Positions 26,291-34,800 are shown, counted from the stretch's first letter. The stretch: DNA of 64,000 nt from Pseudorhodoferax sp032153935 (GCF_964253035.1 NZ_CAXUQL020000001.1:4278001-4342000); one strand, 5' to 3'. Program-made: numbers and translations. Notes: a model not told the origin generated them from the sequence alone.

Positions 26291-26971
26291 GGCCGAGCGC
26301 AGCGATGGCCCGTGTGTGACCCCGCTCCCACCCCTGTGCCCACGCCGAGGAGCGCAGTGGCCTGGGCGGCGCGGGGAACCTCGCGCTTTGTTGACTGACT
26401 CATTGCACCTGTTTGAGCTGAACGAACGCAGTGAGTGGTGCGAGTTGTGCAATGCGCCCAGGCCGCGAGCACCGCAGGTTGCCCGGAGCGCCAGCGCAGG
26501 GACGGGGGCACCGGGGTCGCCCTTTCTTTGGTTACTTTCTTTCGGCGAAACGAAAGAAAGTGACTGCGCTGCCGGGCGCACATCCCGGCCTCCGAGACTC
26601 ATGCAAACGCAGTGTTTTCCATGCACACCAACTGCTGATCGGAGTGAGGAGGCGGGGTTTTCGCCCCCGCACGACGACTGACTTTTCTTGTCTCGCCAAG
26701 AAAAGTAAGCAAAAGAAGGCGACCCCGGTGCCCCTGTCCCTCCGCTAGCGCTCCGGGCAACCTGCGGTGCTCGCGCCATGGGCTGCATTGCGCAACTCAT
26801 GCTGTTCACTTCGTTCACTGCATTCGGACAAGCGCAATGAGTCAGTTCACGAAGCGCGAGGTTCCCCGCGCAGCCCATGGCACTGCGCTCCTCGGCAGGT
26901 GCACAGGGGGAACTCCCACACGGGCCATCGCTGCGCTCGGCCTGGGGGTCGGGCCGTCGCTTCGCTCGGCC
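26291..26971. repeat. Large palindromic intercistronic repeat, copy A
   Basis: Fills the 732-nt gap between the AtuA stop and the next start. The two halves are inverted copies of each other, with arms of about 270 nt. The outer 26 bp are a perfect inverted repeat (26291-26316 with 26917-26942). Arms contain nested hairpins: ACTTTCTTTCG/CGAAAGAAAGT (26534-26544 with 26551-26561), GCGGGG/CCCCGC (26652-26657 with 26665-26670) and ACTTTTCTTG/CAAGAAAAGT (26681-26690 with 26697-26706). After the right arm, its terminal unit is repeated directly (26950-26971). The same 681-nt element recurs at 33125-33805. Open frames across it lack start signals and are probably not genes. Its role is unknown. Confidence 0.9.
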
Positions 26972-26996
26972 GCCGAGCGCTCTGGGTGCTCGCACC

Positions 26997-28352
26997 TCAG
27001 CTCTCCAAGTAGTGGATGCTGGGCTGGATCGCCTCGCGCGGCACCAGCGTGGACCACACGCCGATGACCTCGCGGGTGCGGTCCTGGTGCGGCACGCGCT
27101 TGCCTGTGTGCGCGATGCCCGAGACGGCCATGCCGTCGACCTCGCGGCCGACCTTGAGCGCTTCCTCCTTGGTCCGCGTGCGGGCCGCCACGCGCACCGC
27201 GATCTCGTAGGGCTCGGGCCAGTCGGCGGGCGTGGCCTTGCCGTGGATGGCGTTCATGCCCAGGAAATCGATACGCAGGTCTTCGGCCTTGAGGCCGACG
27301 ATGCGGAAACGCTCCTCCAGGATGCGCCTGGCCAGTTTCGCCCGGCGCAGCGCGCCGGGGCCGGCGTAGAAGAACATGTCCTCGCCGATGAAGCCCTCGG
27401 TGCAGCCGACCGAGGCCTTGAGCGTGGACGTGCGCGGCTTGCCGCCGATGCCGGACACGCGCACGCGGTCGGGGCCGATCTGCTCCAGCCGGGTGGTCGT
27501 GAAGTCCACCACCACGTCGGGCGTGATGTAGTTGGCCGGGTCGTGCACCTCGTACAGCAACTGCTCCTTGACCGTGCGCAGGTCGATGGCGCCGCCGGTG
27601 CCCGCCACCTTCTCGAGCACCGCGCTGCCATCGGCCGCCACCTCGGCGATCGGGAAGCCGAAGTTCCAGGGTTCGGGCACGTCCTTGAAACCGGGGTCGC
27701 TGAAGTAGCCGCCCGTGACCTGCGCGCCGCATTCGAGCAGGTGGCCGATGCCGTTGCCCGCGCCCAGCCGCGCATGGTCCAGCGCGTCCCAGCCGAACTC
27801 CGCCATCATGGGCGCCATGAAGACCGAGGGGTCGGCCACGCGGCCCGTGACCACGATCTGCGCACCCGCGCGCAGCGCCTCGGCGATGGGCTCGGCCCCC
27901 TGGTAGACCTCGGCCGAGATGATGCTGTCTGCCAAGGAAGCCAGCGGCGCGCCGGTCTCCATGACGGTGTCGGCCAGCTGCGCGATGCGCTCGGTCACGA
28001 GGCTGCCGTCCACGGCCGCGATCTTCACGCCCTTGTGGCCCATGCCGCGCAGCAGCTCGGCGATGCGGGCCGCGGCGCCGCGCGGGTTGATCCAGCCCTG
28101 GTTGGACACGATGCGCACGCCCTGGGCCATGCAGGCCGGCAGCACGGCGCGCATGCGGTCGTCCAGGTAGGTGTCGTAGCCCGGGAAGGACGGGTCGCGC
28201 CGCGCGCGCACCTGGGCGGCCGAGATCGTGGCCTCGGCCATGGTCTCGAAGCACAGGTAGTCGAGCCGGCCGTGTTCGGCGTTCAGCTGCGCGGGTTCGA
28301 TGCGGTCGCCCCACCAGGCCGAGCCGGAACCGATGCGGATGGTTTTGCTCAC
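26997..28352 (-). CDS. AtuA-like protein (DUF1446)
   Basis: A 451-residue cytoplasmic protein. The opening IRIGSGSAWWGDRIEPAQL, the VSNQGWINPRGAAARIAELL region and VVTGRVADPSVFMAP are typical of AtuA/DUF1446. In Pseudomonas AtuA is needed for acyclic terpene catabolism, and its reaction is unclear. The start is a GTG at 28352 with AAGGAG close upstream, overlapping the CoA-synthetase stop (GTGA). The small partner domain is a separate gene at 25902-26264, on the far side of the palindromic repeat. Terpenoid or branched-acid breakdown is inferred from this gene and its neighbours. Confidence 0.85.
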   Translation of the reverse strand: MSKTIRIGSGSAWWGDRIEPAQLNAEHGRLDYLCFETMAEATISAAQVRARRDPSFPGYDTYLDDRMRAVLPACMAQGVRIVSNQGWINPRGAAARIAELLRGMGHKGVKIAAVDGSLVTERIAQLADTVMETGAPLASLADSIISAEVYQGAEPIAEALRAGAQIVVTGRVADPSVFMAPMMAEFGWDALDHARLGAGNGIGHLLECGAQVTGGYFSDPGFKDVPEPWNFGFPIAEVAADGSAVLEKVAGTGGAIDLRTVKEQLLYEVHDPANYITPDVVVDFTTTRLEQIGPDRVRVSGIGGKPRTSTLKASVGCTEGFIGEDMFFYAGPGALRRAKLARRILEERFRIVGLKAEDLRIDFLGMNAIHGKATPADWPEPYEIAVRVAARTRTKEEALKVGREVDGMAVSGIAHTGKRVPHQDRTREVIGVWSTLVPREAIQPSIHYLES

Positions 28353-30436
28353 GGTGTCTCCTTCAATTCGATCAGGGCGTCGACGACGGTCGCGCCGTCG
28401 CCGGCTGCGCCGAGCAGCACGGGGTTGAGGTCGATGGACGCGATGCGTCCCTGCGCGGCCACGATGGTCTGCCCCACCTGCACGGCGATGCGCGCGAGCG
28501 CCTGCACGTCCAGTGGCGGGTCGCCGCGCGTGCCGGCCAACAGCGGCGCGATGCGCAGGCGCCCCAGTGCGGCCACCACCTCGGCCTCGGCGAAGGGCGG
28601 CACCAGCAGTGCCACGTCGCGCATGGCCTCCACGTACTTGCCGCCGTCGCCCACGGCCACGACAGGGCCGAACTGCGGGTCGATGTGGGCGCCGACCATG
28701 GCCTCGTGCCGGCCGCGCCGCATGCGGGCGACCAGCACGCCGTCCTGCGCGGCGCCCATGGCGGCCAGCTTGTCCCATTGCTGCGTGAAGGCGGTGGCGA
28801 CCGCTTCGGCGTCCAGCAGGTTCAGCGCGACCAGGCCGTGCTCGGACTTGTGCGGCACGTCGCGCGAGCAGGCCTTCACGGCCACGGGGCCGCCGAGTTC
28901 GGTAAAAGCCGCGCGCGCGGCCTCAGCGCTGCGGCACAGCCGATGCTCCACCACGGGTACGCCCTGCGCGGCCAGCAGGGCCAGGCTGTCGGCTTCGTTG
29001 AGCAGGCCGCTGCCAGAGGGCAGGGCGGGCGCTTCCAGCGCGGGCGTTGCCGGCACCGGCTCGCGCAGCAAGGCCGTGTGCCCTGCCACCTGCGCGAGCG
29101 CACCGAGCGCCTCGTCCTCGTTGGCATAGGTCGCCACGCCCGCCGCACGGAAGACGGCAGCCACGCTCTCCTGCCAGGCCGCCACGGCCACGGGCTTGCC
29201 GCTGGCCTTCGCGAACGCGGCGGTGTCGCGCGCGAAGCGCTCCACGTCGTAGCCCGCGCCCGAGACCGGGATGTGGATGAAGACCATGTCGGCCGCATCG
29301 TCCTGCGCAAGCACGGGCAGCACCTCGCTGAACAGGCCGCTGTTGGACAGCAGCGCGGCCGTGATGTCGATCGGGTTGGTGGTGGTCGCGAAGCCCGGCA
29401 ACCGCGCCGCGAGTGCGCGCCGCGTGGCATCGGACAGCGTGGCGATCTGCAGGCCGTGCTGCTCGGCCGCGTCGGCCCCCATCACGCAGCTGGCGCCCGA
29501 GTTGCTGACGATGACGAGGCGACGGCCAGCGGGCTGCCAGCCCTGCAGGTAGCCCGGCGCGGCCAGTGCCAGCGCATGCGGATCGCGTACGCGCCAGATG
29601 CCGTGGCGGCGCAGGAAAGCGTCGACCACGCGGTCCTCGTTGGCCAGCGAACCCGTGTGCGAGGACGCGGCCAGCGCACCGCCGGCCGTGCGCCCGGCCT
29701 TCACGGCCACGATGGGCAGGCCGCGCGCACGCGCATGGGCCGCCGTGGCGGCCAGCAGGGCCGGGTTGGCGATGTGCTCCAGGTACAGCAGCAGGAGCTT
29801 GACCTCGGGGTCCTGCGCCACGGCCCAGGCCAGGTCGGCCACGCCCACGTCGGCCTCGTTGCCGGTGGCGTGCACGTAGCGCACGCCCAGGCCACGTGCG
29901 CGCAGCAGGCCGTAGGCCATGGCGGCCATGCCGCCGCTCTGGCTGACGACCGCCACCGGGCCGTCTTCAGGCGGCATCTCGGTGAACAGCGTGGAAAAGC
30001 TCGCGATGGCGCCACTGCCGAAGTTGGCCAGGCCCTGGGTGTTGGGGCCCACCAGGCGCATGCCGGCGGCGCGGGCCACGTCGCGCATGTGGTCCTGTTG
30101 CGCGCGGCCTTCGGGGCCGGTCTCGCCGAAGCCCGAGGCGATCACCACGGCGCAGCGCACGCCGCGCGCGGCGCAATCCTCCACCGCCGCGATGGCCTGG
30201 TCGCCGGCCACGATGACGATGGCCATCTCGGGCACTTCGGGCAGCGCGGCCAGCGAGGGGTAGCAGGCCAGGCCCTGCAGCTCGCGCCGGCTGGGGTTGA
30301 TCGGATAGAGCTTGCCACGGTAGCCCATGCGCTGCATGTAGGCGATGGGCCGGCCACCGATTTTGTGGACGTTTTCGGAGGCGCCGATGATGGCGATGGA
30401 GGCGGGGTTCAGCGCGGCGTGCAGGGTGTCGGTCAT
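28349..30436 (-). CDS. ADP-forming acyl-CoA synthetase (acetate-CoA ligase type)
   Basis: Fused alpha-beta NDP-forming acyl-CoA synthetase of 695 residues. Domains in order are a CoA-binding Rossmann domain (SIAIIGASENVHKIGGRP), two succinyl-CoA-ligase-like domains with VSQSGGMAAMAYGLL, and a C-terminal ATP-grasp domain (GPVAVKACSRDVPHKSEHG). The conserved His that is transiently phosphorylated is in ASSHTGSLANED. It probably makes the CoA thioester of the substrate acid. The start ATG overlaps the stop of the upstream crotonase gene. Confidence 0.92.
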   Translation of the reverse strand: MTDTLHAALNPASIAIIGASENVHKIGGRPIAYMQRMGYRGKLYPINPSRRELQGLACYPSLAALPEVPEMAIVIVAGDQAIAAVEDCAARGVRCAVVIASGFGETGPEGRAQQDHMRDVARAAGMRLVGPNTQGLANFGSGAIASFSTLFTEMPPEDGPVAVVSQSGGMAAMAYGLLRARGLGVRYVHATGNEADVGVADLAWAVAQDPEVKLLLLYLEHIANPALLAATAAHARARGLPIVAVKAGRTAGGALAASSHTGSLANEDRVVDAFLRRHGIWRVRDPHALALAAPGYLQGWQPAGRRLVIVSNSGASCVMGADAAEQHGLQIATLSDATRRALAARLPGFATTTNPIDITAALLSNSGLFSEVLPVLAQDDAADMVFIHIPVSGAGYDVERFARDTAAFAKASGKPVAVAAWQESVAAVFRAAGVATYANEDEALGALAQVAGHTALLREPVPATPALEAPALPSGSGLLNEADSLALLAAQGVPVVEHRLCRSAEAARAAFTELGGPVAVKACSRDVPHKSEHGLVALNLLDAEAVATAFTQQWDKLAAMGAAQDGVLVARMRRGRHEAMVGAHIDPQFGPVVAVGDGGKYVEAMRDVALLVPPFAEAEVVAALGRLRIAPLLAGTRGDPPLDVQALARIAVQVGQTIVAAQGRIASIDLNPVLLGAAGDGATVVDALIELKETP

Positions 30437-31212
30437 GCGAAGCGGGGCGAGCGTTTGTCGAGGAACGCGGCGATGCCTTCGCCGCATTCGGGGCTGTACA
30501 GGCTGGCGACGAAGGCGTCGCGTTCGGCGTCGAGCTGGGCGCGGTGCCCACGGCCGCGCGCCGCATGCACAAGCTGCTTGATCTGCCGCTGGGCCGTGCG
30601 CGGGCCGGCGGCCAGGCGCTCGGCCCAGGCCAGCGCCGCGGCCACGGCCTGGCCCGGCGGCGCGATGCGGTTGACCAGGCCCAGCGCATGCAGGCGCTGG
30701 GCAGTGATCACGTCGCCATCGAGCAGCAGCTCCAGCGCCGCCTGTGGCGGGAGCGCGCGGGCCAGCGCGTCGGAGCCGCCGCCGTCGGGCGACAGGCCGA
30801 TGCGCACATAGGACATCACGAAGCGCGCGTCCTCGGCCGCCACGATGAGGTCGCAGCCCAGCGCCACGGAGAAGCCGCCGCCGGCAGCCGCACCCTCGAC
30901 CGCCGCGACCACGGGCAGCGGGCAGGCGCGCATGGCCTCCACCCAGTCGTGCAAGTCGTCCAGGATCTGCAGCTGGCCGGCCTCGGGCTGGCTGCGCTGG
31001 TGCTGCAGCCGGCGCAGGTCGCCGCCGCCGCAGAAGTGCGCGCCATCGCCGCACAGCACGATGGCGCCCAGGCTGTCGTCGTCGGCCGCGTCGCGGAAAT
31101 GCCGCGCAGCCTCGGGGTACAGGCTGGGATGCAGCGCGTTGCGCAGCTCTGGCTGGCTGATGGTCAGCAGCAGCATGCGGCCACGGCGCTCATGGAGCAG
31201 GCGCGCCGCCAT
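30433..31212 (-). CDS. Enoyl-CoA hydratase/isomerase (crotonase) family
   Basis: A 259-residue crotonase. The oxyanion-hole segment is HFCGGGDLRRL and the CoA-binding loop is AAAGGGFSVALGCDLIVAAE. Of the two catalytic Glu of classical hydratases, the first is replaced (IGLSPDGGGS follows a Tyr-Val-Arg) and the second appears kept (AALELLLDGD). With the Asp in SPDGGG this looks more like an isomerase or specialised crotonase than a standard hydratase (inference). It lies 2 nt after the Bug copy 3 gene and overlaps the acyl-CoA synthetase gene. Confidence 0.88.
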   Translation of the reverse strand: MAARLLHERRGRMLLLTISQPELRNALHPSLYPEAARHFRDAADDDSLGAIVLCGDGAHFCGGGDLRRLQHQRSQPEAGQLQILDDLHDWVEAMRACPLPVVAAVEGAAAGGGFSVALGCDLIVAAEDARFVMSYVRIGLSPDGGGSDALARALPPQAALELLLDGDVITAQRLHALGLVNRIAPPGQAVAAALAWAERLAAGPRTAQRQIKQLVHAARGRGHRAQLDAERDAFVASLYSPECGEGIAAFLDKRSPRFA

Positions 31213-31214
31213 CG

Positions 31215-32189
31215 TCAATCCATCCTGATGTTGGCGGTCTTGACCACCTTGCCCCACTTCTCGATCTCGCCGCGCAGCATCTGCGCGAACTTCTCGGGCG
31301 TGGTGGGCATGGCCTCGGCGCCGGCGTCGTACAGGCGCTGCTTCACATCCGGCTGCGTCATGACCTTCTGCAGATCGGCGCTGATCTTCTGCACGATGTC
31401 GTTGGGCGTGCCCTTGGGCGCCAACACGCCGGCCCACGAATACGCCTCGTAGCCCGGCACGCCGGCTTCGGCAATGGTCGGCAGGTCGGGCAGCAGGGCC
31501 GAGCGCTGCGCGCTGGCCACGCCCAGCGCGCGCACCTTGCCGGCGCGGATCTGCGGCAGCGCGGTCGGCGCGTCGGCGAACATCAGCTGCACCTGGCCGC
31601 CCAGCAGGTCGGTCATGGCCGGTGCGCTGCCCTTGTAGGGGATGTGCTGCAGCTGCACGCCGGCCTGCATGTTGAACAGCTCGCCGGCCAGGTGCGTGCC
31701 GCCGCCGTTGCCCGAGGAGCTGAAGGCGATCTTGCCGGGCTCCTTCTTGGCCTGGGCCACGAGTTCGGCCACGTTCTTCGCGGGCAGCGAGGGATGGGCG
31801 ACCAGGATGATGGGGAACATCGCACCGAAGCTCACGGGAACGAAGTCCTTCTCGATGTCGTACGTGAGGCCGCCGGGCTTGAGCGCGGGCAGCACCGAAT
31901 GGTGGATCGCGCAGACGAACAGGTTGTAGCCGTCGGCCGGCTGCTTGGCCGCGATCTCCGCGCCCACGATGCCGCCGGCCCCGGCGCGGTTGTCCACGAT
32001 GCCGGGGTGGCCCCAGAGTTCGCCGAGCTTTTGCGCCATGGCACGGGCGGTCACGTCGACCGGGCCGCCGGCCGGGAAGGGCACGGTGAACTTGACGGGG
32101 CGGGTGGGGTAGCCGGATTGGGCAAACGTTGGCAGCGTGGCGAGGGCGGTGGTGGCCAGCACGAGCTGGCGGCGGTTGATCCGGGTCAT
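31215..32189 (-). CDS. Bug-type tripartite tricarboxylate transporter receptor (copy 3)
   Basis: Receptor of 324 residues with a signal peptide (RRQLVLATTALATLPTFAQ), possibly Tat-like because of the RR. It contains FTVPFPAGGPVDVTARAMA, RAGAGGIVGAEIAAKQPADG and HIPYKGSAPAMTDLLGGQ. The PFPAGG and VDVTAR variants set it apart from the other three. It lies between the MaoC hydratase and crotonase genes. Which ligand it binds is unknown. Confidence 0.93.
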   Translation of the reverse strand: MTRINRRQLVLATTALATLPTFAQSGYPTRPVKFTVPFPAGGPVDVTARAMAQKLGELWGHPGIVDNRAGAGGIVGAEIAAKQPADGYNLFVCAIHHSVLPALKPGGLTYDIEKDFVPVSFGAMFPIILVAHPSLPAKNVAELVAQAKKEPGKIAFSSSGNGGGTHLAGELFNMQAGVQLQHIPYKGSAPAMTDLLGGQVQLMFADAPTALPQIRAGKVRALGVASAQRSALLPDLPTIAEAGVPGYEAYSWAGVLAPKGTPNDIVQKISADLQKVMTQPDVKQRLYDAGAEAMPTTPEKFAQMLRGEIEKWGKVVKTANIRMD

Positions 32190-32210
32190 GGGGGTTACCT
32201 CCGTGTGGTG

Positions 32211-33095
32211 TCAGGTGGCCAGCAGTGCGCGGCCGGCGTCGAGCACGGTCACGCTGCGTTCGACCGCGATGGCGCGGAACGCGACCTCGCCGGGCGCGGC
32301 GCCGCGGTACATCTCGAAGCGCAGCGTCTCGCCCGGGTAGACCGGCGAGGAGAAGCGCGCGAACAGGTTCTTGAGTGCCGTCGGCTGGCCGCCGCCCCAG
32401 GCTGTGAGCAGCGCGCGGCCGGCGATGCCGTAGGTGCACAGGCCGTGCAGGATGGGCCGCGTGAAGCCGGCGGCTGTGGCCGTGGCCGGGTCCGAATGCA
32501 GCGGGTTGCGGTCGGCGCAGAGCCGGTACAGCAGCGCCTGCTGGGGCAGCGTGCGGATCTCCAGCACCTGCTCGGGCGTGCCAGTGGGCGGCTTGGGCGG
32601 GGCGGGCGGGGCGCTGTCGGTCTTGCCGCTGCTGGCCGAGAAGCCGCCGTTGCCGCGCGCGAAGGTGGTGTGGCGCACGGTGGCGAGCAACTGGCCTGTG
32701 GCGGTGTCGTAAAGGGCCTTGTCGTAGGTCACGGTGGCGCCGCGGCCTTCGCCCTTGTCGACGATGGAGACCACGCGGTGTTCGGCGCGCACGGTGCCGG
32801 AGGCCGGCAGCGGTGCGTGCAGCGTGATCTCTTCCTCGCCGTGCACGATCCTCGTGAAATCGATGCCGGTGGCCGGGTCCTGCATCCACGAGCCCGGGAA
32901 GCCCAACACCACCGCCATGGTGGGCAGGGCAAGTGGCTGGCCGGCGTTGGTGTCGTTGACGAACTGCAGCTGCAGCGGGTCCATCGGATCGTCGCCCAGG
33001 CCCAGCGCGAGCGCGTAGCGCATGCTGTCGTCGGCCGTGTAGCGGTGCTCGATGGACGGGAAGGCCCAGTTCTTGAGGGTGTCGTAGTCGATCAT
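32211..33095 (-). CDS. MaoC-like (R)-specific enoyl-CoA hydratase, double hot-dog
   Basis: Hydratase-2 type enzyme of 294 residues. It has an N-terminal degenerate hot-dog and a C-terminal catalytic hot-dog whose motif ADRNPLHSDP and GFTRPILHGLC contain the catalytic Asp and His. It adds water across the C=C bond of an enoyl-CoA. A Pro-rich linker (PPAPPKPPTGTP) joins the two halves. Copy B of the palindromic repeat starts 29 nt before the ATG. With the DUF35 and thiolase-like pair it could supply the beta-hydroxyacyl-CoA for retro-aldol cleavage. Confidence 0.88.
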   Translation of the reverse strand: MIDYDTLKNWAFPSIEHRYTADDSMRYALALGLGDDPMDPLQLQFVNDTNAGQPLALPTMAVVLGFPGSWMQDPATGIDFTRIVHGEEEITLHAPLPASGTVRAEHRVVSIVDKGEGRGATVTYDKALYDTATGQLLATVRHTTFARGNGGFSASSGKTDSAPPAPPKPPTGTPEQVLEIRTLPQQALLYRLCADRNPLHSDPATATAAGFTRPILHGLCTYGIAGRALLTAWGGGQPTALKNLFARFSSPVYPGETLRFEMYRGAAPGEVAFRAIAVERSVTVLDAGRALLAT

Positions 33096-33124
33096 GGTGG
33101 TGGTAGGCGTAGATGAAGTGGCAC

Positions 33125-33805
33125 GGCCGAGCGAAGCGATGGCCCGTGCGTGACCCCGCTCCCACCCCTGTGCCCACGCCGAGGAGCGCAGTGGCCTGGG
33201 CGGCGCGGGGAACCTCGCGCTTCAATAACTGACTCATTGCACTTGTTCGAGCTGAACGAACGCAGTGAGTGGTGCGAGTTGTGCAATGCGCCCAGGCCGC
33301 GAGCACCGCAGGTTGCCCGGAGCGCCAGCGCAGGGACGGGGGCACCGGGGCCGCCTTCTCTTTGGTTACTTTCTCTTGGCGGAGCAAGAGAAAGTGACTG
33401 CACTGCCGGGGGCACATCCCGGCCCCTGGTGCTCGTGCGAAAGCAGTCGGTTCTATCGACAACCACGCTTGATCGACGTGAGGAGGTGGGGCTATCCACC
33501 CCACACCCGGACTTACTTTTCTTGCTTCGCCAAGAAAAGTAAGCAAAAGAAGGCGACCCCGGTGCCCCTGTCCCTGCGCTGGCGCTCCGGGCAACCTGCG
33601 GTGCTCGCGCCATGGGCTGCATTGCGCAACTCGCACCGTTCACTGCGTTCACTACGCTCGGACAAGCGCAATGAGTCAGTTCACGAAGCGCGAGGTTCCC
33701 CGCGCAGCCCATGGCGCTGCGCTCCTCGGCAGGGGCACAGGGGAAAGTCACATTCGGGCCATCGCTGCGCTCGGCCTGGGGTTCGGGCCATCGCTGCGCT
33801 CGGCC
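33125..33805. repeat. Large palindromic intercistronic repeat, copy B
   Basis: Second copy of the 681-nt element, in the same orientation as copy A, filling the gap between the Bug copy 4 stop (33823) and the MaoC start (33095). Arms of about 270 nt pair with each other, and the outermost 22 bp show one mismatch. Nested hairpins are ACTTTCTCTTG/CAAGAGAAAGT (33368-33378 with 33385-33395), GTGGGG/CCCCAC (33486-33491 with 33499-33504) and CTTACTTTTCTTG/CAAGAAAAGTAAG (33512-33524 with 33531-33543). The first two differ from copy A at both partners of a base pair. The direct terminal repeat is at 33784-33805. Confidence 0.9.
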
Positions 33806-33822
33806 GATTGGGCGGAGTGGAC

Positions 33823-34800
33823 TCATTCGATGGTCGCACCCGACACCTGGACCACCTTCGCCCACTTGTCGATCTCCGCCTGGATGAAGCCCGCGAAGGC
33901 TTCTGGCGTGTTCCACGCGGCGGCGAAGCCCTGGGCCTCGAAGCGCTCGCGCACCTCGGGCTGTTCCATGGCCGTGCGCAGCTCGGTGCTGAGCCGGGCG
34001 AGCACCTCGCGCGGCGTGCCGGCGGGCGCCAGCAGGCCGTTCCAGGCGATGGCCTCGAAGCCGGGCAGGGTCTCGGCCACGGTGGGCAGCTCGGGCGCGG
34101 CCGGCGAGCGCTGGGCGCTGGTCACGGCCAGCGCGCGCAGCTTGCCGCCCTTCACGTGCGGCATGGCCGACAGCATGGTGTCGAACATCAGTTGGGTCTG
34201 GCCGCCCATGGTGTCGGTGAGGGCCGGCGCGCTGCCCTTGTAGGGCACGTGGCGGATCTTCGTGCCCGCGGTGGCGTTGAACAACTCGCCCGCCAGATGG
34301 GTGGATTGCCCGTTGCCGGACGAGGCGAAGTTGAGCTCGCCGGGCTTGGCCTTGGCCAGCGCGATCAGTTCGGCCATGTTCTTAGCCGGCAGCGCCGGGT
34401 TGACCACGACGACGAGCGGCCCGCTCGTGAGCTGCGAGATCGGCGCGAAGTCGCGGCCGAACTGGTAGCTCAGGTTCTTGAACAGCGCCGGGTTGATCGC
34501 ATGCGCCGTGGTGGCCACCAGCAGCGTGTAGCCGTCGGGCGCGGCGCGCGCCACGGCGGCGGCGCCGGTGTTGCCGCCGGCACCGGGCAGGTTCTCGATG
34601 ACGAAGGGCTGGCCGGTCTGCATCTGCAGGCGCTGCGCGACCACGCGCGCCACGATGTCGGTGGGGCCGCCCGGCGGGTAGGGCACGACCAGCTTGACGG
34701 GCTTGGTGGGGTAGGCACCCTGCGCCAGCGCGGTGCCGGTTGCCAGGCCGGAGGCCAGTGCGCACAGCGCCGCGGCGAGGCGGCGTCGGATCTTCTGCAT
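33823..34800 (-). CDS. Bug-type tripartite tricarboxylate transporter receptor (copy 4)
   Basis: Receptor of 325 residues with signal peptide AALCALASGLATGTALAQG. It carries PVKLVVPYPPGGPTDIVARV, GAGGNTGAAAVARAAPDGYT and VPYKGSAPALTDTMGGQ. The ATG at 34800 is chosen over 34812 because GGAG lies 6 nt upstream of it. It follows the DUF35 gene and is the Bug gene nearest to the operon's regulator. Ligand unknown. Confidence 0.93.
   Translation of the reverse strand: MQKIRRRLAAALCALASGLATGTALAQGAYPTKPVKLVVPYPPGGPTDIVARVVAQRLQMQTGQPFVIENLPGAGGNTGAAAVARAAPDGYTLLVATTAHAINPALFKNLSYQFGRDFAPISQLTSGPLVVVVNPALPAKNMAELIALAKAKPGELNFASSGNGQSTHLAGELFNATAGTKIRHVPYKGSAPALTDTMGGQTQLMFDTMLSAMPHVKGGKLRALAVTSAQRSPAAPELPTVAETLPGFEAIAWNGLLAPAGTPREVLARLSTELRTAMEQPEVRERFEAQGFAAAWNTPEAFAGFIQAEIDKWAKVVQVSGATIE

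Noticed and set aside
26291..26971. Possible CRISPR array or tandem repeat
   Set aside because: There are no regularly spaced direct repeats with unique spacers; the structure is inverted arms with nested hairpins.
26255..26995. Conserved open frame across repeat copy A, similar to one across copy B
   Set aside because: Similarity follows from the DNA repeat itself. Several frames are open on both strands, there are no start signals, and the differences preserve base pairing rather than a reading frame.
30433..33636. A 1067-residue minus-strand frame running from the crotonase through maoC into the repeat
   Set aside because: Only its last 259 residues are a real crotonase. The rest is out of frame with Bug copy 3 and MaoC, which have full domains and signal peptides.
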